Position numbers and translations under genes: made by a program
In this document: piece by piece, positions 8,801 through 14,075 of the stretch
How the letters are laid out: every line of letters starts with the position of its first letter
How positions within the stretch are numbered: position 1 is the stretch's first letter
Origin: Clostridia bacterium
GTDB taxonomy: Bacteria; Bacillota; Clostridia; UBA1381
Assembly: GCA_900751685.1 (NCBI GenBank)
Contig: CAADSR010000289.1
Coordinates: 1-15,237 of the forward strand
DNA: 15,237 bases
Direction of reading: 5' to 3'
The notes under the pieces: model-generated
Told to the model about the DNA's origin: nothing
The model's input: the letters and a program-made list of their open reading frames with translations, nothing else
The model's database searches: none

Positions 8801-9843
8801 TGAACGTAAACGTAGAAGTAGAAGACGGCGTTTATACCTTCACTATGCCGAATTATGCGGTAACCATTACTGTAAACTTCAGATCCGGCAGCTCTGGCGG
8901 CGGTGTAGTACCGGCTAGCTCTTATAAAGTGACTTACGATGCAGGCTCACATGGTGACATTGCAGACGGAAGCGCTACAGAAACAGTCCGCAGAGGCTAT
9001 AAGCCGGAAAACGTTCCGGAGATCGAAGCAGACGAGGGTTATAAATTCTTAGGATGGAGCACAGACGGCAAGACTGTTGTTGACCCGACTGAAGTGACTA
9101 TCACAAAGAACACGACCTTCAAAGCGTTGTATGAAGACTTGAATGCAAGTCCGAAGCCATCGGCTTCCGCAAAACCGACCACAAAGCCGACAGCGACTCC
9201 GACCACAACACCGGAGCCTGGAACAGACCGTCATGATAGCTATATCAATGGTTATGAAGACGGAACCTTCCGTCCTGACTTCTCAATCACACGTGCAGAG
9301 GTTGCAGCAATCTTTGGCCGTGCGTTGACGAAGTATGACGAAGGTCAAACATATGACAATAAATTCCCGGATGTAAACGCGGACGCATGGTACGCAAACT
9401 ATGTAAATTACATGGCTGGTATCGGCGCGATCACAGGTTACGAGGACGGAAGCTTCCGTCCGGAACAGAACATCAGCCGTCAGGAGTTCACAGCAATGAT
9501 CTCCAGACTGGGAACCGTTCTGGACGCGGGCGACATGAACTTCTCCGACGTAGCAAATGACAGCTGGGCAGTCGACTTTATCTACACAGCATATAAGAAT
9601 GGCTGGGTAAGCGGTTACGAAGACGGGACCTTCCGTCCGGCGAACAACATTACCCGCGCAGAAGCTGTTAAGATCGTGAATGCTTATCTGAAACGCGGTA
9701 CAGATGCAAATGGTTTGGCAGATGCAAAATATAAGAAATTCAGTGACGTACAAAGCTCTCACTGGGCATATTTCGAAATCATTGAAGCATCCAACAACCA
9801 TGATTTTGAAGAAGGCACGACCCCGGAAAAATGGGTAAAATAA
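2887..9843 (+). CDS. giant SLH-anchored surface stalk protein with MBG/YDG repeats
   Basis: The product has 2,318 aa. Signal peptide: residues 1-26, ending SVSA. Unique head: 27-178. MBG-like beta-domain: 188-273. Two copies of a five-domain super-unit follow (274-737 and 738-1205), with YDG-type KxYDGxT motifs and a recurring ANYKLP. Next are an MBG domain with VYGD (about 1204-1297), an MBG-like stretch to 1411, a Big_3-like Ig domain (about 1414-1510, KMSYITNVEKFD), another Ig-like domain (about 1515-1633), InlB B-type repeats (about 1718-1905 and 2012-2084, GWSTDG), a Pro/Thr linker (2086-2117) and three SLH repeats (2118-2318). The SLH repeats carry GYEDGTFRP and ITRAE/ISRQE/ITRAE. The SLH set is circularly shifted: the first repeat lacks its FxDV half and an extra half (FSDVQSSHWA) ends the protein. 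SLH domains bind pyruvylated secondary wall polymers, so this is a wall-bound fibre displaying its head. I found only one cysteine (1670). The ligand is unknown. Confidence 0.92.
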   Translation: MKKILSFVVALSMILSLVVLPVSVSAATMDTSSFKVTTSVEGEQVKPKVSLYIPAGSDLVENTETDFFYLVFDKQQLYDIGGYDSVAAMISDFYSYNYLQQVGPDNVSIASALSDTPGIYASGNLKVAQVQHDTTYEIPNTYGYVSKPAANTDFYVIVYTSAKVDGPSDFYSQGLVLDDTGAPAKTPVKVTVNATNEDYTGNEYAGASLTEGAGSATLYYTGTDTAGAAYAESTTAPTNAGTYTVTAKLNDTDNNSLAAGSTTTANFTINKKAITVTDWGTVSASDKEFDGTTTTAVTVTSPTFDGMVSGDTGVAKINLAWSAATAGTNSMVGTLALDTTNAKAANYTVATPATTNTYASIGGAQIQPKAVTLSYPTDVTKEYDSNTDVKGNVTVTLADSSKVTGYTDVTISGTPEMSYASAEISDSAVINVTGAGTLALAGGDAANYKLPTTFGTFNGKITKVGVQLKNVPTTLTGAIAGEAFDFSSEVSGITVEKTSDNDDVTSDYNIVYSGTDVSGTTLTSATEGTKTVTVTATHKSDTAHNDGATATFNITVGAAKTELTPNITASNVTYNGSAQGASVTFTAGGNPVTLTAGTDYDLEYSVAGASSFSTTAPTNAGTYDVRVTLTGAAATYKLTGTTTAAYTISQKEAALEYGEAITKTYDGKTDVTLNVAQITVTNAGSDTVNVGGTPSAAYNNANVATASSVTVTGLTLDNANYKLPATVAFDAAITKATITVDSWGTVTASNKTFDGDTTTTATVNSATYNNVVVADGAVAKITTAWKAATAGTDTIVGTLALDTTNAMSANYEIADPAPTNDYTGHGASIQQKEVSLTYPTGVTKEWDGNNTLTLASGQTIEINDASLVDGYKTVTLNTATASMTYSSTEVAETIPVTVTSVGALEGTDAANYKLPADLGTFNAAITKVGVELADVPAELEGATANEEFDFADLVKDIKVQKTTGATDLTANYTLSYTGTGVSGTSLTAASDGRVTVTVTATHTTDSAHFATATSTFDIIVGAARTELTANITAGDVTYSGAAQGATATFTKTTGGDAVALVAGTDYDLEYSVQGASDFKTEVPKDAGTYEVRATLKGTASTQYKLSSVTTKTYTINPLEATFAYDGTITKAYDSTTDATVDVAKISVSNKVAADTVNVSGTLTAAYNDASVANANSVVVTGLVLDNANYKLPANVNLTASITKRDVAIGFTNAATKATKVYGDTMTLDASDFEVKGATDFVGGDTLAGMFTNLQVTSAALAANAEVNNGTPYAVTITTQPANYNVTVDPATTITVTKRDTVLAFTPAAGLLYKNAAFTKMNENTASADREIGTIKVTVKDGPSAGTDLMASGAEVTLSLGGLQLNGADTALIQNAGAYTFNLGGQLTGDLAANYNSPEGLTSQTLSVGQAVISKLVLTTPPSKMSYITNVEKFDKTGAKLEAVYNEGSVYEFKSDVTASTIITAPASAAADEVLTNADNGQKVTFSYTEAGNTNIAAGAEQTAQTNELNVSDKPVVATVTSPVDATATMDTEGKSSASFTAGSTVTDPATGATVTYEWFQQVGETQEPATDTKITTGGIYSVSADGTTLTVTDAAAADSGNKYYAKVVVKAAGYNDFTGYTTSAALTVQKGTQGVPAAEVVQPAEAGGKAGINITGTAGAVVGIYSDADCTQLVGETVTLDQDGKGSALVDAGTYYARYEETAYLAAGAATEALVAKASYSITYNTGAHIPADVVDGTSPVKADGTVQTYVLAGETVDLTGVAYAVKEASKAQYAQIGWYDAAGNQVTAPVAATDDLVFTAQWSFNVPVSATAVADGKTLEGVVVAIKDGTTDVNSVSYTDAAAADPSARALSVTAPEVAGYTFKGWTEAASKGSFTPADQASATYQAPAMAQPAGSFALVATYELNKYDINSTAPNSYGTYTYSVAGGEAVEGGTNTADIAFGTKVAIVPKADSGRVLDSVKVTKADDSAVNVNVEVEDGVYTFTMPNYAVTITVNFRSGSSGGGVVPASSYKVTYDAGSHGDIADGSATETVRRGYKPENVPEIEADEGYKFLGWSTDGKTVVDPTEVTITKNTTFKALYEDLNASPKPSASAKPTTKPTATPTTTPEPGTDRHDSYINGYEDGTFRPDFSITRAEVAAIFGRALTKYDEGQTYDNKFPDVNADAWYANYVNYMAGIGAITGYEDGSFRPEQNISRQEFTAMISRLGTVLDAGDMNFSDVANDSWAVDFIYTAYKNGWVSGYEDGTFRPANNITRAEAVKIVNAYLKRGTDANGLADAKYKKFSDVQSSHWAYFEIIEASNNHDFEEGTTPEKWVK
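3706..6501 (+). repeat. two tandem copies of a five-domain super-repeat
   Basis: Copy A is 3706-5097 (464 aa) and copy B is 5098-6501 (468 aa). Each has the same order of five sub-domains of about 90 aa. In copy A these are residues 274-365 (DWGTV, KEFDG), 366-460 (LSYPTDVTKEYD, ANYKLP), 461-555 (KVGVQL, FDFSSEV), 556-647 (AAKTELTPNIT, AGTYDVRVTL) and 648-737 (KTYDGKTDV, ANYKLP). Copy B repeats these with DSWGTV, KEWDG, KVGVEL, AARTELTANIT and KAYDS. The copies are clearly diverged at both protein and DNA level, so this is an old duplication and not a recent amplification. Confidence 0.85.
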
Positions 9844-9865
9844 AGCGGGCTTCCCGCTAACGAAA

Positions 9866-9894
9866 AACAGGTGCAGGAATTTCCTGCACCTGTT
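9866..9894. repeat. palindromic 29-bp repeat, copy 1
   Basis: AACAGGTGCAGGAA, one central T, then its exact reverse complement. The identical 29 bp recurs at 10107-10135. Folded, it gives a stem of 12 pairs with a five-base loop. No T-run follows this copy. Confidence 0.9.
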
Positions 9895-9915
9895 AGCGTG
9901 TAGGTTCTACACGCT

Positions 9916-9952
9916 TCAAAAGGATGGCTATAGCCATCCTTTTGAGTTTTTT
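9916..9952 (+). terminator. intrinsic terminator of the giant surface gene
   Basis: Bases 9916-9945 form a perfect 30-bp palindrome (TCAAAAGGATGGCTA followed directly by its reverse complement, centre between 9930 and 9931). The sequence GTTTTTTC follows. The stem plus six T residues is a classical rho-independent terminator about 70 bp after the stop codon at 9841-9843. Confidence 0.85.
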
Positions 9953-10106
9953 CAGAGAAAGAACACAAAAGTTCCTCGTTCCTCAAAACTTTAGGTTCTA
10001 AGCCATTTCTGACGCGCATGTCGTCAGAAATGATTTTAATTGAGGTTGCACCTCAAACTCCCTAGAAAGTAGAAAACAAACTCAAAAATGAGTTTGTCTA
10101 TAGCAG

Positions 10107-10135
10107 AACAGGTGCAGGAATTTCCTGCACCTGTT
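10107..10135. repeat. palindromic 29-bp repeat, copy 2
   Basis: Identical to 9866-9894. Here the stem is followed by TTGTT, so the whole reads GTTTTGTT at its right edge and could act as a weak terminator. The two copies bound 212 bp of other hairpins (9895-10106). Confidence 0.9.
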
Positions 10136-10213
10136 TTGTTATGGCGGGGGTTTAAGAAAAGGATGGAAAGCGGGCGTATTTGCGGCAAAAGATGTATTGG
10201 TGCAGAAATATGG

Positions 10214-10242
10214 TTGCATTTGGGCCGGGAGTATAGTATAAT
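10214..10242 (+). promoter_or_regulatory. SigA-type promoter of the ABC-F gene
   Basis: TTGCAT (10214-10219), a 17-bp spacer and a perfect TATAAT (10237-10242). Transcription would start near 10249, leaving a leader of about 30 nt before the ATG at 10279. The gene is therefore expressed independently of the surface locus. Confidence 0.75.
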
Positions 10243-10278
10243 CTAATCTAGTAAATTGGCTTGAAAAGAGGAGAAAAC

Positions 10279-11877
10279 ATGATTACAGTTACAAATGTAA
10301 GCTTAAATTTCAGCGGGAGCAATTTGTTTTCCGATGTAAACCTCAAATTTACACCGGGCAATTGTTATGGGATCATTGGCGCAAACGGTGCGGGAAAGTC
10401 CACTTTTTTGAAGATCTTGTCCGGTGAGCTGGAACCGACGACCGGGGAAGTATCCATTGCTGAAAATACCAGGATGTCAGTGCTGAAGCAGGACCACTTT
10501 GAATATGATGAATACACGGTTTTAGATACGGTGATCATGGGCAATGAAAAGCTTTACAGCATTATGAAGGAAAAAGACGCCCTTTATGAAAAAGAAGATT
10601 TTACCGATGAGGACGGCATCCGGGCGGCGGATCTGGAAGCAGAGTTTGCTGAAATGGACGGCTGGGAGGCGGAGTCCAACGCGTCACGCCTGCTCCAGGG
10701 GCTTGGCATGGATGAGAGCTTTATGTATATGCAGATGGGGGATCTGGGCGGCAATGAAAAAGTCAAGGTGCTTCTTGCCCAGGCATTGTTTGGCTCCCCT
10801 GATATTATTTTATTGGACGAGCCGACAAACCATTTGGATATCCATGCGGTGGAATGGCTCGAGGAATTTTTGCTGGACTACGAAGGCACTGTTATTGTGG
10901 TATCTCATGACCGTTATTTCCTGAATATGGTCTGCACCCATATCGTAGACATTGATTATACAAAAATCAAAATGTATGTGGGCAACTATGAATTTTGGTA
11001 TGAATCCAGCCAGATGATGGAACGCCTGATCAAGCAGCAGAATAAAAAAGCAGAGGAGAAGATCAAAGAGCTGCAAACCTTTATCCAGCGCTTCTCTGCG
11101 AATAAATCAAAATCCAAGCAGGCGACCAGCCGGAAGAAAATGCTGGACAAGCTGACCGTGGAAGAGCTCCCGGCCTCCAGCCGGCGTTATCCATTCGTTG
11201 GGTTTGAAATGGACCGTGAAGCGGGACGGGATATCCTGACCGTAGATGGCATCTGTAAATCCAATGGGGAACAGGTATTATTAAAGGATGTGTCCTTTAC
11301 ATTAAATAAAGAAGATAAGGTCGCAGTCATTGGTTATGATGAAGTGGCTGTTACGGCGCTGATGCAGATCCTGGCAGAAGAAGAGGCCCCGGATTCCGGC
11401 ACGGTCAAATGGGGTGTGAGCACCTCACGGAGCTATTTCCCAAAGGATTTCTCTGCTTATTTTGATGGCTGCAAGCTTCATTTGATCGATTGGCTGCGCC
11501 AATATTCGGCGGACACCTTTGAAGAACAAAATGAATCTTATCTTCGGGGATTTTTAGGACGGATGTTATTTTCCGGAGAAGATGTGTTTAAGGAAGTGCG
11601 TGTTTTATCCGGGGGCGAAAAGGTGCGCTGTATGCTGTCGAGGATGATGCTGTTTGGCTCAAACGTGCTGCTCCTTGACCAACCGACTAACCACTTGGAC
11701 CTGGAATCCATTACCGCGGTAAATAAAGGCCTGGAAGCCTTTAAAGGGAATATCGTGTTTGCCTCCCATGACCATGAATTTATCCAGACTGTGGCCAACC
11801 GCATTATCGACATCCAGCCCGATGGCACGGTCGTTGACCGCAGGTGCACCTATGATGAATATCTGGAATCAAAATAA
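10279..11877 (+). CDS. ykpA: ABC-F family ATPase, YkpA/YbiT type
   Basis: A 532-aa soluble twin-ATPase of the ABC-F class, whose members act at the ribosome rather than in transport; the exact role of the YkpA/YbiT subgroup is poorly defined. NBD1 has Walker A GANGAGKST (34-42) and Walker B LLDEPTNHLD (Glu181), with DLGGNEK in the signature position. The inter-domain linker (about 240-300) is Lys/Gln-rich and helical, with KSKQATSRKK, the part that faces tRNA in ABC-F proteins. NBD2 has a good signature LSGGE (443-447), but no Walker A (IGYDEVAVTAL) and Gln468 in place of the catalytic Glu (LLDQPTNHLD). From memory, the linker and the missing second Walker A match Bacillus YkpA; the Gln does not. 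Start: ATG 10279 with AGGAG at 10269-10273; a TTG at 10261 is in frame but overlaps the ribosome binding site. The length is normal for the family. Confidence 0.93.
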   Translation: MITVTNVSLNFSGSNLFSDVNLKFTPGNCYGIIGANGAGKSTFLKILSGELEPTTGEVSIAENTRMSVLKQDHFEYDEYTVLDTVIMGNEKLYSIMKEKDALYEKEDFTDEDGIRAADLEAEFAEMDGWEAESNASRLLQGLGMDESFMYMQMGDLGGNEKVKVLLAQALFGSPDIILLDEPTNHLDIHAVEWLEEFLLDYEGTVIVVSHDRYFLNMVCTHIVDIDYTKIKMYVGNYEFWYESSQMMERLIKQQNKKAEEKIKELQTFIQRFSANKSKSKQATSRKKMLDKLTVEELPASSRRYPFVGFEMDREAGRDILTVDGICKSNGEQVLLKDVSFTLNKEDKVAVIGYDEVAVTALMQILAEEEAPDSGTVKWGVSTSRSYFPKDFSAYFDGCKLHLIDWLRQYSADTFEEQNESYLRGFLGRMLFSGEDVFKEVRVLSGGEKVRCMLSRMMLFGSNVLLLDQPTNHLDLESITAVNKGLEAFKGNIVFASHDHEFIQTVANRIIDIQPDGTVVDRRCTYDEYLESK

Positions 11878-11888
11878 AATTGCGTATG

Positions 11889-11926
11889 CCAAAGCCCCCT
11901 CGGTTGAGGGGGCTTTGGGTGCGTTT
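11889..11926. terminator. terminator between convergent ABC-F and spoVG genes
   Basis: CCAAAGCCCCCTC (11889-11901), loop GGTT, then GAGGGGGCTTTGG (11906-11918): 13 perfect pairs. On the + strand GTGCGTTTTG follows, a modest T-run. On the - strand the flank reads as ATTTTATTTT a few bases further on. It probably ends transcripts from both sides, since the stop codons of the two genes lie only about 66 bp apart. Confidence 0.8.
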
Positions 11927-11943
11927 TGTATCATGCGGAAAAA

Positions 11944-12222
11944 TCAAGGCTCCATCCCCGAAGTCTCATTGATTTCTGCATTGTATTCTTTCAAAATTGC
12001 GTCCTCCAGCTGTTGGCGCATCTCACTATTGATTGGATGTACAATGTCGCGGTAACCGCTCTCAGGCATTTTTTTGCTTGGCATTGCAGTAAACAGCTTA
12101 TCCTGCCCTTCAATGATCTTAATGTCATGGACAACGAATGCGTCGTCAAACGTGACTGAGGCGACTGCCCTCATTTTTGTGTCTGTGGAAAGCTTTTTTA
12201 TTTTAATATTTGTAATTTCCAA
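11944..12222 (-). CDS. spoVG: septation/sporulation regulator SpoVG
   Basis: A 92-aa protein that matches SpoVG along its whole length. Visible family blocks are EITNIKIKKL, MRAVASVTFDD, FVVHDIKII, LFTAMPSKKMP, YRDIVHPINSEMR and a helical tail. In other bacteria SpoVG is a small nucleic-acid-binding regulator affecting sporulation, septation and virulence or capsule genes. An ATG at 12229-12231 would add three residues, but a GAAGGGGG Shine-Dalgarno abuts it with no spacer. The TTG at 12220-12222 lies nine bases from that site and gives MEITNIKIKKL, aligning with the usual SpoVG N-terminus; I therefore prefer TTG. The gene converges on the ABC-F gene and diverges from murC. Its own promoter is at 12336-12364. 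Confidence 0.95.
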   Translation of the reverse strand: MEITNIKIKKLSTDTKMRAVASVTFDDAFVVHDIKIIEGQDKLFTAMPSKKMPESGYRDIVHPINSEMRQQLEDAILKEYNAEINETSGMEP

Positions 12223-12335
12223 CAGTCCCATCCCCCTTCATATAAATCCTTACCGTTTCCTTTGGGGCAAAAATAGATGTATTTTTCTGCCCGGCACCGG
12301 GGTGCGTTTGGTAAAGTATTGTATTTGATAAATTA

Positions 12336-12364
12336 ATGATACACAATAATTGGAAAAATGTCAA
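12336..12364 (-). promoter_or_regulatory. promoter of spoVG
   Basis: Read on the - strand: TTGACA (12364-12359), 17-bp spacer, TATCAT (12341-12336). This is a good SigA-type match. Bacillus spoVG is known for SigH control, but the sequence here favours the housekeeping factor. The predicted start is near 12329, about 107 nt before the TTG start codon. Confidence 0.7.
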
Positions 12365-12465
12365 GTATATTGCGGATTTTTGTCGGATTTATTTGTGCAT
12401 TATTTCTAAAAAACAGGGAGGATATACTAGTTTTTTGTCGTAAATATGAAATGTAAAAAAAATAG

Positions 12466-12494
12466 TTTTCATTTTTTTGGAAAACGTATATAAT
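12466..12494 (+). promoter_or_regulatory. promoter of murC, with overlapping inverted repeat
   Basis: TTTTCA (12466-12471), 17-bp spacer, perfect TATAAT (12489-12494). GTTTTC (12465-12470) and GAAAAC (12480-12485) form an inverted repeat over the -35 box and spacer, and an eight-base palindrome AGTATACT (12498-12505) sits at the expected start point. Either could be a repressor site; no regulator can be named. Confidence 0.6.
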
Positions 12495-12550
12495 GGTAGT
12501 ATACTGAATTTTACAGGCATCGGTATGATTCAGAAAGGAAGGAAACAATT

Positions 12551-13942
12551 ATGAAGCGGTTTGAATTATCGGATCTGCCCAATGGGGCACAGATCCATTT
12601 TATAGGGATCGGCGGTATCAGTATGAGCGGGCTGGCCCAGGTGGTACTCCAAAAAGGATTTAAGGTGACTGGCTCCGACCGACAGCAAAACCATATTACG
12701 GAGAAATTGTCCCAGTTAGGCGCCACAGTTTATCTTGGACATGCCGCCCAGAATGTCAACGGCAGTGATTTGGTGGTGCATACGGCGGCAGTCCATGACG
12801 ATAATCCTGAAATGATGGAGGCAAAGCGCCAGGGGCTCCGCCTGATCGACCGGGCGGAGTTTCTGGGGGCTGTTATGAAACTGTACAAACATGCGGTGGG
12901 CGTCAGCGGGACACACGGAAAAACGACAACAACATCAATGCTGGCCCATGCCATGGTCCATGCCCAGACCGACCCTACCATCAGTGTGGGGGGAGAGCTG
13001 GACCTGATCGGCGGGAATATCCGTACCGGGGTGTCGGATTATTTTGTAACAGAGGCTTGTGAATATACAAACAGCTTCTTAAAATTTTTCCCCACCATTG
13101 CGCTCATTACAAATGTGGAGGAGGACCATCTGGACTTTTTCAGCGGGATCGGCCAGATCATTGAAAGCTTCCGCCAATTTGCCCTTCTGACGCTAGGAAA
13201 AGGCAGTGTGGTTGCTTGGGGCGAGGATCCGAATGTGATCAAGGCGTTGGATCAAACGGGCTGTGACATCCATTTTTACGGCATTGGGACAGAGTTCGAA
13301 TATCATCCGGAAAAGCTTTCCTACCGTGGAGGGTTTCCCTCTTTTGATGTGGTGGTAAATGGCCAGGTCCATTGCCACCTGCAATTAAATGTGCCTGGAG
13401 AGCATAATGTGCTCAACGCCCTGGCGACCATTGCGGTGTGTGAGTTATTAGGGATCGACCCGGAGACAGCCGCCCGTGGGATCGAAACCTTTACCGGGAC
13501 CCGGCGCCGGTTTGAACGCAAAGGCACGCTGAATGGCGCGACAGTGATCGACGATTACGCCCATCATCCGACCGAGATCAAAGCGACGATCTCGGCGGCG
13601 CGGGCTTTGGATTATCATAAAATGTGGTGTGTGTTCCAGCCCCACACCTATACCCGCACAAAAACCTTGTGGAAGGATTTCCTTACTTGCTTTGACGGGG
13701 TGGATGAGCTGGTATTAGTTGATATTTATGCGGCGCGGGAACCCTTTGACGGGGAAACCACCAGTGAAGGCTTGGCACAGGCTATCGCACAGGCGGTTGC
13801 CGGAACGAAAATGAATGTCCGCTATGCAGAAAGCTTTGAAGAAGCAGAGAAGCTCCTTCAAAATGAATTGGGCCCTGGTGACATCGCCTTTACGATGGGC
13901 GCCGGAGATGTTGTGGAAATAGGCGAGGCAATTTTAAAATAG
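12551..13942 (+). CDS. murC: UDP-N-acetylmuramate--L-alanine ligase MurC
   Basis: A 463-aa cytoplasmic ligase that joins L-alanine to UDP-MurNAc using ATP, the first peptide step of peptidoglycan precursor synthesis. Seen in order: N-terminal UDP-binding loop HFIGIGGISMSGLA (16-29), ATP P-loop GTHGKTTTT (120-128), NVEEDHLD (188-195), GEHNVLNALA (283-292), RRFE, DDYAHHPTEI (334-343) and FQPHTYTRT. The length is normal for MurC and all the usual Mur-ligase motifs are intact. Start: ATG at 12551 with AGGAAGGA at 12536-12543. It is apparently monocistronic, with its own promoter and a strong terminator at 13981-14020, and diverges from spoVG. Confidence 0.97.
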   Translation: MKRFELSDLPNGAQIHFIGIGGISMSGLAQVVLQKGFKVTGSDRQQNHITEKLSQLGATVYLGHAAQNVNGSDLVVHTAAVHDDNPEMMEAKRQGLRLIDRAEFLGAVMKLYKHAVGVSGTHGKTTTTSMLAHAMVHAQTDPTISVGGELDLIGGNIRTGVSDYFVTEACEYTNSFLKFFPTIALITNVEEDHLDFFSGIGQIIESFRQFALLTLGKGSVVAWGEDPNVIKALDQTGCDIHFYGIGTEFEYHPEKLSYRGGFPSFDVVVNGQVHCHLQLNVPGEHNVLNALATIAVCELLGIDPETAARGIETFTGTRRRFERKGTLNGATVIDDYAHHPTEIKATISAARALDYHKMWCVFQPHTYTRTKTLWKDFLTCFDGVDELVLVDIYAAREPFDGETTSEGLAQAIAQAVAGTKMNVRYAESFEEAEKLLQNELGPGDIAFTMGAGDVVEIGEAILK

Positions 13943-13949
13943 ACGGTCC

Positions 13950-13969
13950 GCCCTGGCATGAAACAGGGC
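13950..13969 (+). other. small hairpin after murC
   Basis: GCCCTG (13950-13955) pairs with CAGGGC (13964-13969) across an eight-base loop, seven bases after the murC stop. It has no T-run and precedes the true terminator; it may protect the 3' end of the mRNA. Confidence 0.4.
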
Positions 13970-13980
13970 AGAAAAACAGT

Positions 13981-14020
13981 AAAACCTCCGGCATCCATTT
14001 TTACGGATGCCGGAGGTTTT
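13981..14020. terminator. bidirectional terminator between murC and the AraC-family gene
   Basis: AAAACCTCCGGCATCC (13981-13996) pairs perfectly over 16 bases with 14005-14020 across the loop ATTTTTAC. The stem ends in four T on each strand, so it works in both directions. It ends murC on the + strand and the regulator gene, whose stop is at 14076, on the - strand. Confidence 0.88.
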
Positions 14021-14075
14021 ATTTGTGTGCTTGGATAACAGATCGAGTCTCAATAATGTGTAAAGCCGTAAGATC

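Larger units (their letters stand above)
9844..10140. other. array of nine hairpins downstream of the giant gene
   Basis: Successive inverted repeats fill the region: 9844-9858 (AGCGGG/CCCGCT), 9866-9894, 9896-9914 (GCGTGTA/TACACGC), 9916-9945, 9967-9992 (imperfect, AAAGTT/AACTTT), 10004-10032 (CATTTCTGAC/GTCAGAAATG), 10040-10056 (TTGAGGT/ACCTCAA), 10076-10097 (ACAAACTCA/TGAGTTTGT) and 10107-10135. Some pairings exclude each other: CGCTAAC (9855-9861) can instead pair with GTTAGCG (9892-9898). A nine-mer TAGGTTCTA occurs at 9901 and 9992. I see no credible gene here. The density resembles a mobile palindromic (REP or MITE-like) element or a structured 3' RNA. Confidence 0.65.
12223..12550. 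other. divergent spoVG-murC intergenic region
   Basis: No gene is seen. From left to right it holds the spoVG ribosome site (12232-12239), a leader of about 100 nt with a small GC-rich palindrome (CCGGCACCGG, near 12292-12301), the spoVG promoter (12336-12364), about 100 bp of AT-rich sequence between the promoters, the murC promoter (12466-12494), and the murC ribosome site AGGAAGGA (12536-12543). Confidence 0.7.

Noticed and set aside
9283..9801. 172-codon open frame antisense to the SLH domains
   Set aside because: A shadow of the strongly coding SLH region; the amino-acid make-up (many Cys, Val, Ile) is typical of reverse-strand frames, and there is no start signal.
9759..10019. Open frame of 86 codons on the - strand over the end of the giant gene and the hairpin array
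   Set aside because: It runs antisense into the SLH coding region and through several hairpins, has no ribosome binding site that I can see, and shows no domain. It is best explained as a chance frame in repeat DNA, though similar frames may be annotated elsewhere if the element is dispersed.
9866..10135. CRISPR array, because of repeated palindromes
   Set aside because: There are only two copies of the repeat, with 212 bp between them filled by other hairpins, no regular spacers and no cas genes.
10261..10278. TTG start for the ABC-F gene six codons upstream
   Set aside because: The in-frame TTG would place the ribosome binding site AGGAG inside the gene; the ATG at 10279 has correct spacing and gives the usual family N-terminus (MITVTNVSLNF).
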